From contig JAUMVK010000016.1 of assembly GCA_030530205.1 (NCBI GenBank), positions 15,276-79,275 of the forward strand: a stretch of DNA of 64,000 bases, read 5' to 3'. Positions 50,982 to 58,828 of the stretch are shown piece by piece. Within the stretch, counting starts at the first letter, position 1, and every line of letters begins with the position of its first letter. A program made the position numbers and the translations under genes. The notes beneath the pieces are model-generated. The model saw nothing but the letters and a program-made list of their open reading frames with translations. It was not told the origin of the DNA and ran no database searches. Origin of the DNA: RGIG3701 sp030530205. Its GTDB lineage: Bacteria > Planctomycetota > Planctomycetia > Pirellulales > Thermoguttaceae.

Positions 50982-51800
50982 CTATTTAAGTGCCGTTTCA
51001 ATTCCGCTCATGATCCACCGGTCGGCATCACGCAGCATATCGAGCTGGAGCGATCCCATGGTTGGGTAGGTTTTCAGGGAAACACATAATCCGGCGGAGT
51101 GAAGAACCCGTAAATTACTGCACATCGGTTCAGTCGGACAGGTTCTGGAACCGCGTGAAATGGCGTAGAAAAACCGCAGCGAACGCAGTTCCCTGTAACG
51201 TTCCAGCAACATAATATCTTCCGGGACGGCGCCGTCAAACGAAATCACGCCGTTAAAGCATTCGGGATTTCGGAAGGCCAGGCGTTGTGCCATGGTCCCA
51301 CCTTCTTCGCAGCCTGCCAGATAAATCCGTTTCGAGTTGATTTTGTACCGCTGACGAACCGAGGCCAGAGCTTCCAGAACAGAGGTGTAAGCCGTCTCGT
51401 AGGTCGTAGCGTCCCAGTAAAACCCTTTCTTCGGTAAGCCGTTTAACCCGAACGAAAGGTTTCCGCGAACGGCCACGGAGACGTAATTTCGCAGACTCAT
51501 CATCGGCATAATACGCATGAGCTGCTGCTCGTTTTCACCTGGTGTGTGGAGCCATACGATAAGTGGATAGGCGTAGTTCGGCTCGTAATGCAAGGGCGCA
51601 AATGTGGCGGTCGGCCGGGTCGTTTCCAGAGTCTGAAAAAAACCTTGATCAACTCGGGAAGAAGCGGTTTTTGCCGATTTAACTTTCTGGCCAAGCGGTT
51701 TTGTTTTACACGGATTTTCGACGTGGGAATCGAGGCCCTGTGTGAGATCCGTATTTTTTGTTGGTTTGTCTGTGGATGAAAAACTTTGCCGATTTTTCAT
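50982..51800 (-). CDS. Degenerate alpha/beta-hydrolase-fold protein, first gene of fliF/G operon
   Basis: A 272-residue protein. Residues 1-65 are hydrophilic and poorly ordered (many K, T, S); no signal peptide. From about 68 it has a dienelactone-hydrolase/PHB-depolymerase-like fold: YPLIVWLHTPGENEQQLM, then the nucleophile elbow LAGCEEGGTMAQRLAF where Ser is replaced by Cys164, and late strands FFYAISRGSRTCPTEP and YPTMGSLQLDM, where the expected Asp and His are not found (T/C and S). All three triad positions are therefore changed; a non-enzymatic or thiol-based role is likely. Only 20 bases separate it from the FliF-FliG gene, so it should be part of that system. Confidence 0.82.
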   Translation of the reverse strand: MKNRQSFSSTDKPTKNTDLTQGLDSHVENPCKTKPLGQKVKSAKTASSRVDQGFFQTLETTRPTATFAPLHYEPNYAYPLIVWLHTPGENEQQLMRIMPMMSLRNYVSVAVRGNLSFGLNGLPKKGFYWDATTYETAYTSVLEALASVRQRYKINSKRIYLAGCEEGGTMAQRLAFRNPECFNGVISFDGAVPEDIMLLERYRELRSLRFFYAISRGSRTCPTEPMCSNLRVLHSAGLCVSLKTYPTMGSLQLDMLRDADRWIMSGIETALK

Positions 51801-51865
51801 TATAAATCGATTTTATGTCCTGAAAGAAAAAATGTGTGGTTTAAATTCGAAAATCCGATAAAGAG

Positions 51866-51894
51866 TTTATATCAAATTTGACAAGTGAGAGCAA
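51866..51894 (-). promoter_or_regulatory. Predicted promoter of the hydrolase-fliF/G-fliH-fliI operon
   Basis: On the minus strand: -35 TTGCTC (51894-51889), 17-base spacer, -10 TATAAA (51871-51866), about 60 bases before the first ATG at 51800. No C tract abuts it. Confidence 0.5.
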
Positions 51895-52042
51895 GAGCGA
51901 ATTTGAACTTTTTATTTCTTGCCCCCTCTTGTAATTTGGAGAATTTAGGGGGTGATTGACCTCATTGAATATTAATATCTGCAGTCTCTAAATTGCCCAA
52001 AGCGCTTAAAATACGCATTGCTTAACCTTGCGTGGTGAATTT

Positions 52043-52780
52043 ATGACTGCAGAAAAATACGGGGACAGCCGTAATAATCTGATTCATCATCCCAGAATTG
52101 CCCGTTTTCTGGGAGGTGGAATCGTCGAGAAAATTGGAATTCAAATCCTTTCTTTTTTCCAGCTCCAAATCATGGGCGGACATAAAATCCCGAATGATGT
52201 TCGGAGCATCCGCAGAGTTCGCTGGAAACGCAGTTCACTTCTGACCGGTGATGAAAACTTCAATATTCTTTCTCTTGCGCGAGGTTTTGCAAAGAAAGAA
52301 GGGGCTTTTATCGAGATCGGAACGTTCCAGGGTTGTTCTGCCCGATTGATCTGTCAGGAAAAAGGCGACAAGAAACTCTATGTATGTGATACGTATGAAG
52401 GTTTGCCTAAAGATCATGCGAATGACCGTGGAGTCCATCGTGTCCATCAGTACACCTGCTCGCTGGAGTCGGTCAGAGAGTTCCTGAAGGATTTCCCCAA
52501 TGTGGAATTTGTGAAAGGTTTTTTCCCGGATTCGGCACAGGGAGTGATCCCGGAAAATGAAAAATTCGCTTTCGCTCATATCGACGTGGACCTTTATGAA
52601 GGAACGCTCGCCGGGATCCGTTATTTGTATCCTCGTATGATCCCGGGTGGAATTATCGTTTCCCACGACTTCTCGATTCTCGCCGGAGTCCGCAAGGCGA
52701 TTTACGAGTTCATCGAAGAAACGCCGGAAGCGGTTATGGTGGAACTGCCGACGACTCAGTGTATGATCATCAAACCGTAA
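52043..52780 (+). CDS. SAM-dependent methyltransferase, TylF/macrocin-O-methyltransferase-like
   Basis: A 245-residue class I methyltransferase. SAM site FIEIGTFQGCSARL, acidic strand KLYVCDTYEGLPKD, and the TylF-type catalytic metal segment FAHIDVDLYEGTLAGIRYLY with IPGGIIVSHDFS. Such enzymes methylate sugar hydroxyls in glycans or natural products, so surface glycan decoration is a reasonable guess. ATG at 52043 preferred over TTG 52028. Divergent from the flagellar-like operon; the shared 242-base space holds CCCCCTCTTGTAATTTGGAG ... AGGGGG, a potential stem (51922-51951). Confidence 0.85.
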   Translation: MTAEKYGDSRNNLIHHPRIARFLGGGIVEKIGIQILSFFQLQIMGGHKIPNDVRSIRRVRWKRSSLLTGDENFNILSLARGFAKKEGAFIEIGTFQGCSARLICQEKGDKKLYVCDTYEGLPKDHANDRGVHRVHQYTCSLESVREFLKDFPNVEFVKGFFPDSAQGVIPENEKFAFAHIDVDLYEGTLAGIRYLYPRMIPGGIIVSHDFSILAGVRKAIYEFIEETPEAVMVELPTTQCMIIKP

Positions 52781-52800
52781 TTCTGAACTGAATGAAAGAG

Positions 52801-52831
52801 AGGGCCTTGCTTATGGTGAGGCCCTTTTTTC
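52801..52831 (+). terminator. Rho-independent terminator
   Basis: AGGGCCT and AGGCCCT around TGCTTATGGTG, followed by TTTTTT. Closes the methyltransferase gene. Confidence 0.9.
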
Positions 52832-52885
52832 TTGATGCCGGAGGGATTCGCTTTCTCAAATTCTGAAAAAATCCTCCGAAAATCT

Positions 52886-52924
52886 CCCCCTACCCCTAAC
52901 AAAAAACAGGAAATATGGTATAAT
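52886..52924 (+). promoter_or_regulatory. Predicted sigma-70 promoter with upstream C tract (hisI)
   Basis: CCCCCTACCCC (52886-52896), weak -35 CTAACA (52896-52901), 17-base spacer, -10 TATAAT (52919-52924), 45 bases before the hisI ATG. Confidence 0.55.
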
Positions 52925-52969
52925 ACAAAAAAGATATTATTACTGGTTCAGATTCTTTGAGGTAAAACC

Positions 52970-53371
52970 ATGTCAGAAATCAACACTATTCGCCCGGATT
53001 TTGCGAAATGTGGCGGGCTGTTGACTACAGTTGTGCAGGACGCCGCTACCGGAAAGGTCCTCATGCTGGCATATATGAACGAAGAAAGCTACGACGAAAC
53101 CCTCGCCACGGGTCGCGCAGTGTACTTCAGCCGCAGCCGGCAGAAACTCTGGCGGAAAGGTGAGGAAAGCGGAAACGTTCAAATCGTGAAAGAAATTTTC
53201 ATCGACTGCGACCGAGATGCGCTTTTGCTCAAGGTCGAACAGATCGGCGGTTCCGCCTGTCACGAAGGTTACGAGAGCTGCTTCTTCCGCAAAGTGAATC
53301 CGGCAGATCAGACATTTACCATTGACGGCGAGCGCGTTTTTGACCCGTCCAAGGTGTACGGAAAGAAATAA
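52970..53371 (+). CDS. hisI: Phosphoribosyl-AMP cyclohydrolase
   Basis: A 133-residue single-domain HisI that opens the purine ring of phosphoribosyl-AMP in histidine synthesis. Conserved VLMLAYMNEESYDETLATG, YFSRSRQKLWRKGEESGN, the metal site DCDRDALLLKV and the Zn-binding CHEGYESCFFR are present. There is no fused HisE domain. Forms a two-gene run with hisG, separated by an AGTTCTC-type repeat. Confidence 0.97.
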   Translation: MSEINTIRPDFAKCGGLLTTVVQDAATGKVLMLAYMNEESYDETLATGRAVYFSRSRQKLWRKGEESGNVQIVKEIFIDCDRDALLLKVEQIGGSACHEGYESCFFRKVNPADQTFTIDGERVFDPSKVYGKK

Positions 53372-53426
53372 GTTGTCAGTTCTCAGTTTTCAGTTGGAAA
53401 TTGAAGAACTGAAAACAGATAACGAG
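53371..53426. repeat. Inverted repeat with 7-base AGTTCTC/AGTTTTC arms
   Basis: GTTGTCAGTTCTCAGTTTTC + AGTT pairs imperfectly with AACTGAAAACAGATAACGAG. Related to the element at 39529-39594. It lies between hisI and hisG within one probable transcript. Confidence 0.75.
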
Positions 53427-53445
53427 AAAAAGAAAAGAGGAAAAA

Positions 53446-54318
53446 ATGCCCGTTTTGAAATTAGGAATCCCGGCTGGAAGTCTTCAGGAAGCAACCGCTG
53501 AATTGTTCGCCCGTGCCGGCTGGAAAATCAAGTTCCAGACTCGCAGCTATTACCCGACGATTGACGATCTGGAAATCGAGTGTATGTCGATCCGTGCGCA
53601 GGAAATGGCCCGTTACGTTGAAAATGGCGTTTTGGATGCGGGTTTGACCGGTTACGACTGGATCGTGGAAACTGGTGCGGACGTTCACGAAGTCGCCGAG
53701 CTGGTTTTCTCGAAAGTCAGTCGCCGACCGGTTCGCTGGGTCCTTTGTGTCCCTGAAGATTCGCCGGTTCAGACCGTAAAAGACCTTGAGGGAAAACGTA
53801 TCGCGACGGAAGTCATGAATCTGACGACCAATTACCTCGCTCAAAACGGCGTTTCTGCCAAGGTTGAGTTCAGTTGGGGAGCCACGGAAGTGAAACCGCC
53901 AAAGCTCGCCGACGCGATCGTGGAAGTCACCGAAACAGGGAGTTCACTCCGTGCGAATAATCTGCGTATTGTGGATGAAGTACTTCAGAGCACGACAAGG
54001 TTCATCGCGAATCACGACGCATGGAACGATCCGTGGAAGCAGAAGAAGATCATGAATATCGTGACGATGCTTCAGGGCGCGATGGAAGCTGAAGAAAAGG
54101 TTTACCTCGCCATGAACGTAGAGCGTTGCAATCTTCTGAATGTCATTGATATTCTGCCGGCGCTTCAGAAACCGACCATCAGCAATCTGGTGGATGAGAC
54201 GTGGGTCGCTATCAATACGGTGGTTCCGTCTGCATCGGTGCGTGACCTGATCCCGCGGCTTATTGAGGCGGGAGCGAAGGGGATCGTTGAAATGCCCATC
54301 ACGAAAATCATCGGTTAG
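53446..54318 (+). CDS. hisG: ATP phosphoribosyltransferase, long form
   Basis: A 290-residue HisG, the committed and feedback-controlled step of histidine synthesis (ATP + PRPP). Long-form length means it carries its own C-terminal ACT-like regulatory domain (about 210-290, LNVIDILPALQKPTISNLVD, AGAKGIVEMPITKII) and does not need HisZ. The catalytic part shows LGIPAGSLQEATAEL, VLDAGLTGYDWI and the PRPP loop VEVTETGSSLRANNLRI (E-x-G-x-[ST]). Ribosome site AAGAGGAAA. Ends at a convergent terminator shared with the efflux lipoprotein gene. Confidence 0.97.
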   Translation: MPVLKLGIPAGSLQEATAELFARAGWKIKFQTRSYYPTIDDLEIECMSIRAQEMARYVENGVLDAGLTGYDWIVETGADVHEVAELVFSKVSRRPVRWVLCVPEDSPVQTVKDLEGKRIATEVMNLTTNYLAQNGVSAKVEFSWGATEVKPPKLADAIVEVTETGSSLRANNLRIVDEVLQSTTRFIANHDAWNDPWKQKKIMNIVTMLQGAMEAEEKVYLAMNVERCNLLNVIDILPALQKPTISNLVDETWVAINTVVPSASVRDLIPRLIEAGAKGIVEMPITKIIG

Positions 54319-54348
54319 AAATGTTCCTTTTAACATAAAGCTGTGATA

Positions 54349-54411
54349 AAAAATTTACCTGATGAAATTGGGCGGCTCCGATTCGCCTTCCTTCACCAGG
54401 TAAATTTTTAA
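54349..54411. terminator. Bidirectional terminator between hisG and the NodT-type gene
   Basis: AAAAATTTACCTG at one end and CAGGTAAATTTTT at the other form a 13-base perfect stem; an inner GGGCG/CGCC pair extends the fold. A and T runs on both sides suit termination in both directions. Confidence 0.85.
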
Positions 54412-54430
54412 TTTTAAAGTTTGTTCAAAC

Positions 54431-56323
54431 TTACTTCTTTTTAGTGAGTCCAGCAAGCAGCGGGTCGATTTCAGCTTCTTCTGCTGGCGCCGGTGCGCTG
54501 CGGATAACACTCCGTTTTTGTGTTGGCATCGGGAACTCACTCAAATCATCCAGGATTCCATCGATCTTGTCCGCGTCAATGACGTTTCCGGTTTCCTCCC
54601 CATCACCATTGATTGGCTGCGCATTCGTAATGTTGCTTTTTTTGCGTGAAGGCATTTGGGTCTGTCCTTCCGGTGGAAGTGTGATCGGATGGCTTTGTTT
54701 GATGGAACTCTTGTGAATGTTTTCCGGAACAGCACGCCCAGAGAGCGGTCCCTGCTGGTTAATTTCCTCACCAGGAATCATCGAACCAAGGACTTCGTTC
54801 GGGACAAAATCAGCGCGGAGGAACTCAGAGGACAGCGAGGACGCCGCTTCTGGAGCCACTTGCCAACCGCCGCCGAGAGCAGCGTACAAAGTCACGACAC
54901 TGGTAGCGATTTCGGCGTGAACAGTCGCCAAAGTCTGACGGTTTGCCAACAAATGACGCTGGGAGTCCAGAACCACCATGTACTCACGTTTACCGGCCTC
55001 ATACAGTGCCAGAGAAAGTTTGAGGGCCTCGTCATAGTTCCGAACGGCTTCCAACTGATCGTCGTAACGGGCTTCCGACTTGACGTAATCCGTGATCGCA
55101 TTGTTGATTTCCTCAGAGGCTTCCAAAACTGCCGCCTGGTACTCGAGGCGCATTTCTTCCGTGATGCTTTCCTGTTTGGCGATTGTGGCGCGAATACGGC
55201 CGAATTCAAAAATACGCCATGACATTCGTGGCATAATCGTTGCCGTCAGACTTTCGGACCGGAACAAATCACCCAGTTCTGCAGACTGAAGGCCAAAAAC
55301 GCCATCGACATAGAATTTCGGGTAAAGCTCCGCCTGTTGAACTCCAACCAGGGCAGTCTGCTGCGCGATTCTGCGTTCCAGTGCCCGAATATCGGGACGG
55401 CGGCGCAAAATGTCAGCGGGGATACCGACGGCCAAAGCGTCTGGCGCATTCGGAATGATACCCTGGTCCCGACTGAGAATTTCTTCAACACGCTCAGGAG
55501 TTGCGCCCATCAATGAGGCGAGTCGGGTCGTACAGGCCAGATACCGTGCCTGAGTGGTCGGCAGAGTCGCCTGAACTGACGCAAGGTTGGCCTGCGCCTG
55601 AACCAGTTCCACGTTGCAGTCCGCGCCGGCATCGTGACGGGCACGAATTTTTTCGAGGTAGGTTTCAAGGTCACGTATATCCTGTTGGATAATTCGTTCC
55701 AGTTCCTGATGCAAACGTGCGGAAATATAAGTTCGAGCCGTTTCAGCGAGGATCAGGACCTTCACATTATTACGGTCTTCGACCGTAGCCTGCCAGCCCG
55801 CACCGTAGGATTCGATGTAGCGTCGAATCTGTCCGCAAACGTCAATTTCCCAGCTCGCGGTAGTGCTTCCAAAGTCCAGACTCCAGGCGGAACTATACTG
55901 GTGAGGAGAGCCGGGATGCATACTGCGGTTAAAGGTCGCAACAGTACCAAGGCGAGGAAACAGGTCACCGCGTACACGGCGATAATCCATTTCCGCCTGA
56001 TAGATACGCTGGGCGGCTATTTGAATGTCAAGGTTTTCCTCGTTGACGGTCTTCAGAATGAGATCCATCGTGGGGTCGTTGAAAACCTTCCACCAGTCAT
56101 CTAACGCTGGAAGTTCATTATGAATGACCGTTTCCTGACCGTTGTTCTTTTCATTTGCCACCTCGCTCCAGTTATTCTGGACTCGGGGTGTCGGGGGGCC
56201 AACATAATCAGGTCCCACTTTACAGCCAACAGCCAAAAACATGATGGCACTTAGTACAGCAGCCCCACGAATAAAGGGGCGAAACCCTGATGTTTTCTTG
56301 CATGACGTTTTTTTTCGGAGCAT
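54431..56323 (-). CDS. RND efflux outer-membrane lipoprotein, NodT/OprM family
   Basis: A 630-residue channel. The lipoprotein signal ends MFLAVGC with Cys34, followed by the family hallmark KVGPDYVGPPTP. Two helical-hairpin halves include DWWKVFNDPTMDLILKTVNE, GIPADILRRRPDIRALERRI, YDEALKLSLALYEAGKREYM and the end LYAALGGGWQ. About 130 extra residues follow, Pro/Ser/Asn-rich and poorly conserved-looking. Two earlier in-frame ATGs exist; the ATG at 56323 has GGTGA upstream and gives a proper signal peptide. No RND pump or membrane-fusion gene is adjacent. Confidence 0.92.
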   Translation of the reverse strand: MLRKKTSCKKTSGFRPFIRGAAVLSAIMFLAVGCKVGPDYVGPPTPRVQNNWSEVANEKNNGQETVIHNELPALDDWWKVFNDPTMDLILKTVNEENLDIQIAAQRIYQAEMDYRRVRGDLFPRLGTVATFNRSMHPGSPHQYSSAWSLDFGSTTASWEIDVCGQIRRYIESYGAGWQATVEDRNNVKVLILAETARTYISARLHQELERIIQQDIRDLETYLEKIRARHDAGADCNVELVQAQANLASVQATLPTTQARYLACTTRLASLMGATPERVEEILSRDQGIIPNAPDALAVGIPADILRRRPDIRALERRIAQQTALVGVQQAELYPKFYVDGVFGLQSAELGDLFRSESLTATIMPRMSWRIFEFGRIRATIAKQESITEEMRLEYQAAVLEASEEINNAITDYVKSEARYDDQLEAVRNYDEALKLSLALYEAGKREYMVVLDSQRHLLANRQTLATVHAEIATSVVTLYAALGGGWQVAPEAASSLSSEFLRADFVPNEVLGSMIPGEEINQQGPLSGRAVPENIHKSSIKQSHPITLPPEGQTQMPSRKKSNITNAQPINGDGEETGNVIDADKIDGILDDLSEFPMPTQKRSVIRSAPAPAEEAEIDPLLAGLTKKK

Positions 56324-56509
56324 ATTCGTCACCATTTTTGAATGAAACTGATGTGTATAAAATGGTACACACCAAACCATTGGTAATTTGTATTTCTATC
56401 ATCGGTAGAAATTTTTAGTTATAAAAGTTAAAATGTATGGATTATGGAAAATTTTCCAGATTTTCCAAAAAAATCGATTACATTAAGTTTAACGACAAGA
56501 AAAAGAAAG

Positions 56510-56529
56510 AGCCGCATCAAAAAGCGGCC
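56510..56529 (-). terminator. Rho-independent terminator after rsfS
   Basis: On the minus strand GGCCGCTTTTTGATGCGGCT is followed by CTTTCTTTTTCTTG. Placed 40 bases after the rsfS stop. Confidence 0.8.
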
Positions 56530-56571
56530 CTTATTAATAAATGACTTCGTGTTCAGAAATTTGTTTAAGGA

Positions 56572-56991
56572 TTATTCCATCTCGGTGGGCTTAAATTCAA
56601 TGCGTTCGGCACTGCCCCAAAGGTCTTCGAGACGGAAGAAATCACGGGTTTCCGCGTCGAACAAGTGAATCACCACATCGCCGTAGTCGCACAAAATCCA
56701 TCGGCTGTTGCGGTAGCCTTCCGTGCTGATTTTCTTCTCGTGCAAATCCTTTTCAAAAACCTCGTCAATGGCATCGCTCAAGGCGTGGAGCTGTCGGTTG
56801 CTCGTTCCTGTCGCAATGACGAAATAATCAAAAGCGTAGGTCAATTTGCGCAGGTCCAGGATCACAATGTCTGTCCCGCGATTATCGGCGATGATCTGGG
56901 CGGCAATTTTGGCACGTTTCAGGGATTCGGCTCCATCCCGCGGCAGGATAATGTTTGGCATTTCCAGCGGGTTATGTTTGGGTTCAGTCAT
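56572..56991 (-). CDS. rsfS: Ribosomal silencing factor RsfS
   Basis: A 139-residue RsfS/Iojap protein, which binds L14 on the large ribosomal subunit and blocks subunit joining when growth slows. Diagnostic: VILDLRKLTYAFDYFVIATG, NRQLHALSDAIDE, EGYRNSRWILCDYGDVVIHL and FYRLEDLW-like FFRLEDLWGSAE. It follows nadB by 24 bases on the same strand. Confidence 0.95.
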   Translation of the reverse strand: MTEPKHNPLEMPNIILPRDGAESLKRAKIAAQIIADNRGTDIVILDLRKLTYAFDYFVIATGTSNRQLHALSDAIDEVFEKDLHEKKISTEGYRNSRWILCDYGDVVIHLFDAETRDFFRLEDLWGSAERIEFKPTEME

Positions 56992-57015
56992 AATTCTTCT
57001 CCTCGGGTATGGTTT

Positions 57016-58665
57016 TCAATTTTTTTCTTTGGTTTCTACGGTTACACTTCCATCTTCCTGGCGCTGGAATGTGATGTGTTTGAGCCACTCGGGGCGGCGG
57101 TCCGGGAATTCCGTGCGTGTGTGACCGCCTCGGGTTTCCTCACGCAGAAGGGCCGCGTTCATAATAATTGTGCCGATTTGCAGCATATTCTGGAGGTCCC
57201 AGCCTTCCGAATCGATTTGCTCACCGCGCATGAAACGTTTCAGTTGGGAGAGCGTCTCCAACCCGTCGGTCAGGAGTTCTGCGTTCCGCTTCACGCCGGC
57301 GTTGCGCCACATGACGGACTTCAAAGTGTTTTTGATGTCCTGAAGATGCAGCATTGGATTCCGCGGGGTCTTTATCTGGTTGGAAATTGGCAAAACACGT
57401 AGGTGCTGTTCGTCTGTAATCGCCCGGGCGGCTTCTGAGGCTCCAACACCTGCGGCCACGCCGTAAACGATTGCTTCCAGAAGGCTGTTCGAGGCCAAAC
57501 GGTTTGCCCCATGCAGACCCGTACAGGAGGCTTCGCCGATCGCCCAGAGGCCCGGAACATTCGTGCGGCCCTCCATATCGACCTCGATACCGCCCATCAT
57601 GTAGTGCGCACCAGGGCGGACGGGGATACGGTCTTTGGTGATGTCGATCCCAAAATGCGCACAGATGGCCGCGATCCCGGGGAATCGGTGCAGGATCAGC
57701 TCCGGGTCCTTGTGCGCGAGTGTCAGGAAAACGGTCGTTGAATTGGTTTTCACCATCTGAGCGATGATGGAACGGCTCACGATGTCACGCGGGGCCAGTT
57801 CCGCCCGTTCGTCATAGTCAGGCATGAACCGGTAGCCGTTTTTGTCGATGAGGAACGCGCCCTCGCCGCGAATCGCTTCGGTGATCAGAGAACGGCTGCT
57901 TCCCGCGACGTACAAAACCGTCGGGTGAAACTGCACGAACTCCATGTCCTTGATTTTTGCGCCTGCCCGCAGTGCCATGGCGATCCCGTCCCCGGTGGCA
58001 ATCGGCGAATTGGTCGTTTCACGATAAAGCTGACCTATTCCGCCTGTCGCGACGATCGTCTGCCTGGCCCAGTAGATCATCTGCCCGATGTTCGAATCAT
58101 TCACGATCGCACCAACACATCGGCCTTCAAAGGTCAAAAGGTCCAGCACGTAGCAAAGTTTGTGGATCCGAATGTTCGGGGCCATTTTCACGTTTTCCAG
58201 CATGGAACGAACCAGTTCGTGACCAGTCGCGTCTCCGTGAGCGTGTGCGACGCGGTTCATTCCGTGCCCACCCTCACGTCCGAGTTCCAGGGTGCCGTCT
58301 TTCTGGAGATCGAAATGGGTTCCCATCTCGATCAACTCGTGAATTCTCTTCGGGCCTTCCGTCACGACGCGGGTCACAACGTTTTCGTCACAAAGTTCTG
58401 CGCCGGCGACTAACGTGTCTGAGATATGTTTACTGAAATCATCGGTTGGATCGAGTACGGACGCAATTCCCCCCTGAGCGCGATCACTGTTGGAAGCCAA
58501 AAGGTCATCCGGCTTGGTCAGGATCGTGACGCTTTGATCTTTGGAAATCGCCAACGCTGCCCGGAGACCCGCCAGACCAGAGCCTATGATTAAAATGTCG
58601 GTGAACCGATGCGGGAGTTCTCGAACATTGAAAGAGGTTAAGTAACGCGGGGAGTTTATATTCAT
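57016..58665 (-). CDS. nadB: L-aspartate oxidase
   Basis: A 549-residue FAD enzyme turning L-aspartate into iminoaspartate, the first step of de novo NAD synthesis; with fumarate as acceptor it works anaerobically. FAD site ILIIGSGLAGLRAALAIS, NSDRAQGGIASV, catalytic HGDATGHE, EFVQFHPTVLY, APRDIVSRSI, and MGGIEVDMEGRTNVPGLWAI ... GANRLASNSLLEA are all seen. Probably first gene of nadB-rsfS. No nadA or nadC is present here. Confidence 0.95.
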   Translation of the reverse strand: MNINSPRYLTSFNVRELPHRFTDILIIGSGLAGLRAALAISKDQSVTILTKPDDLLASNSDRAQGGIASVLDPTDDFSKHISDTLVAGAELCDENVVTRVVTEGPKRIHELIEMGTHFDLQKDGTLELGREGGHGMNRVAHAHGDATGHELVRSMLENVKMAPNIRIHKLCYVLDLLTFEGRCVGAIVNDSNIGQMIYWARQTIVATGGIGQLYRETTNSPIATGDGIAMALRAGAKIKDMEFVQFHPTVLYVAGSSRSLITEAIRGEGAFLIDKNGYRFMPDYDERAELAPRDIVSRSIIAQMVKTNSTTVFLTLAHKDPELILHRFPGIAAICAHFGIDITKDRIPVRPGAHYMMGGIEVDMEGRTNVPGLWAIGEASCTGLHGANRLASNSLLEAIVYGVAAGVGASEAARAITDEQHLRVLPISNQIKTPRNPMLHLQDIKNTLKSVMWRNAGVKRNAELLTDGLETLSQLKRFMRGEQIDSEGWDLQNMLQIGTIIMNAALLREETRGGHTRTEFPDRRPEWLKHITFQRQEDGSVTVETKEKN

Positions 58666-58774
58666 TTTAAATGCCTGAGTGGACCCAAAATAAATGTTAG
58701 CTCTCTATTTTACCAAAGTTACGGGAGTTTGCAAGGGCGGAAAAGGTAAAAAAGAGGAAATTTTAGAGAAAATG

Positions 58775-58824
58775 AGAGAAAAAAGAACAGAGCGCGGCCT
58801 CTCAATGAACCGCGCTCTCTGTTG
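58775..58824 (-). terminator. Rho-independent terminator after the PEP-CTERM gene
   Basis: On the minus strand AACAGAGAGCGCGG ... CCGCGCTCTGTT forms a long stem (58823-58786) followed by CTTTTTTCTC. Starts four bases beyond the stop codon. Confidence 0.85.
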
Positions 58825-58828
58825 GGAT

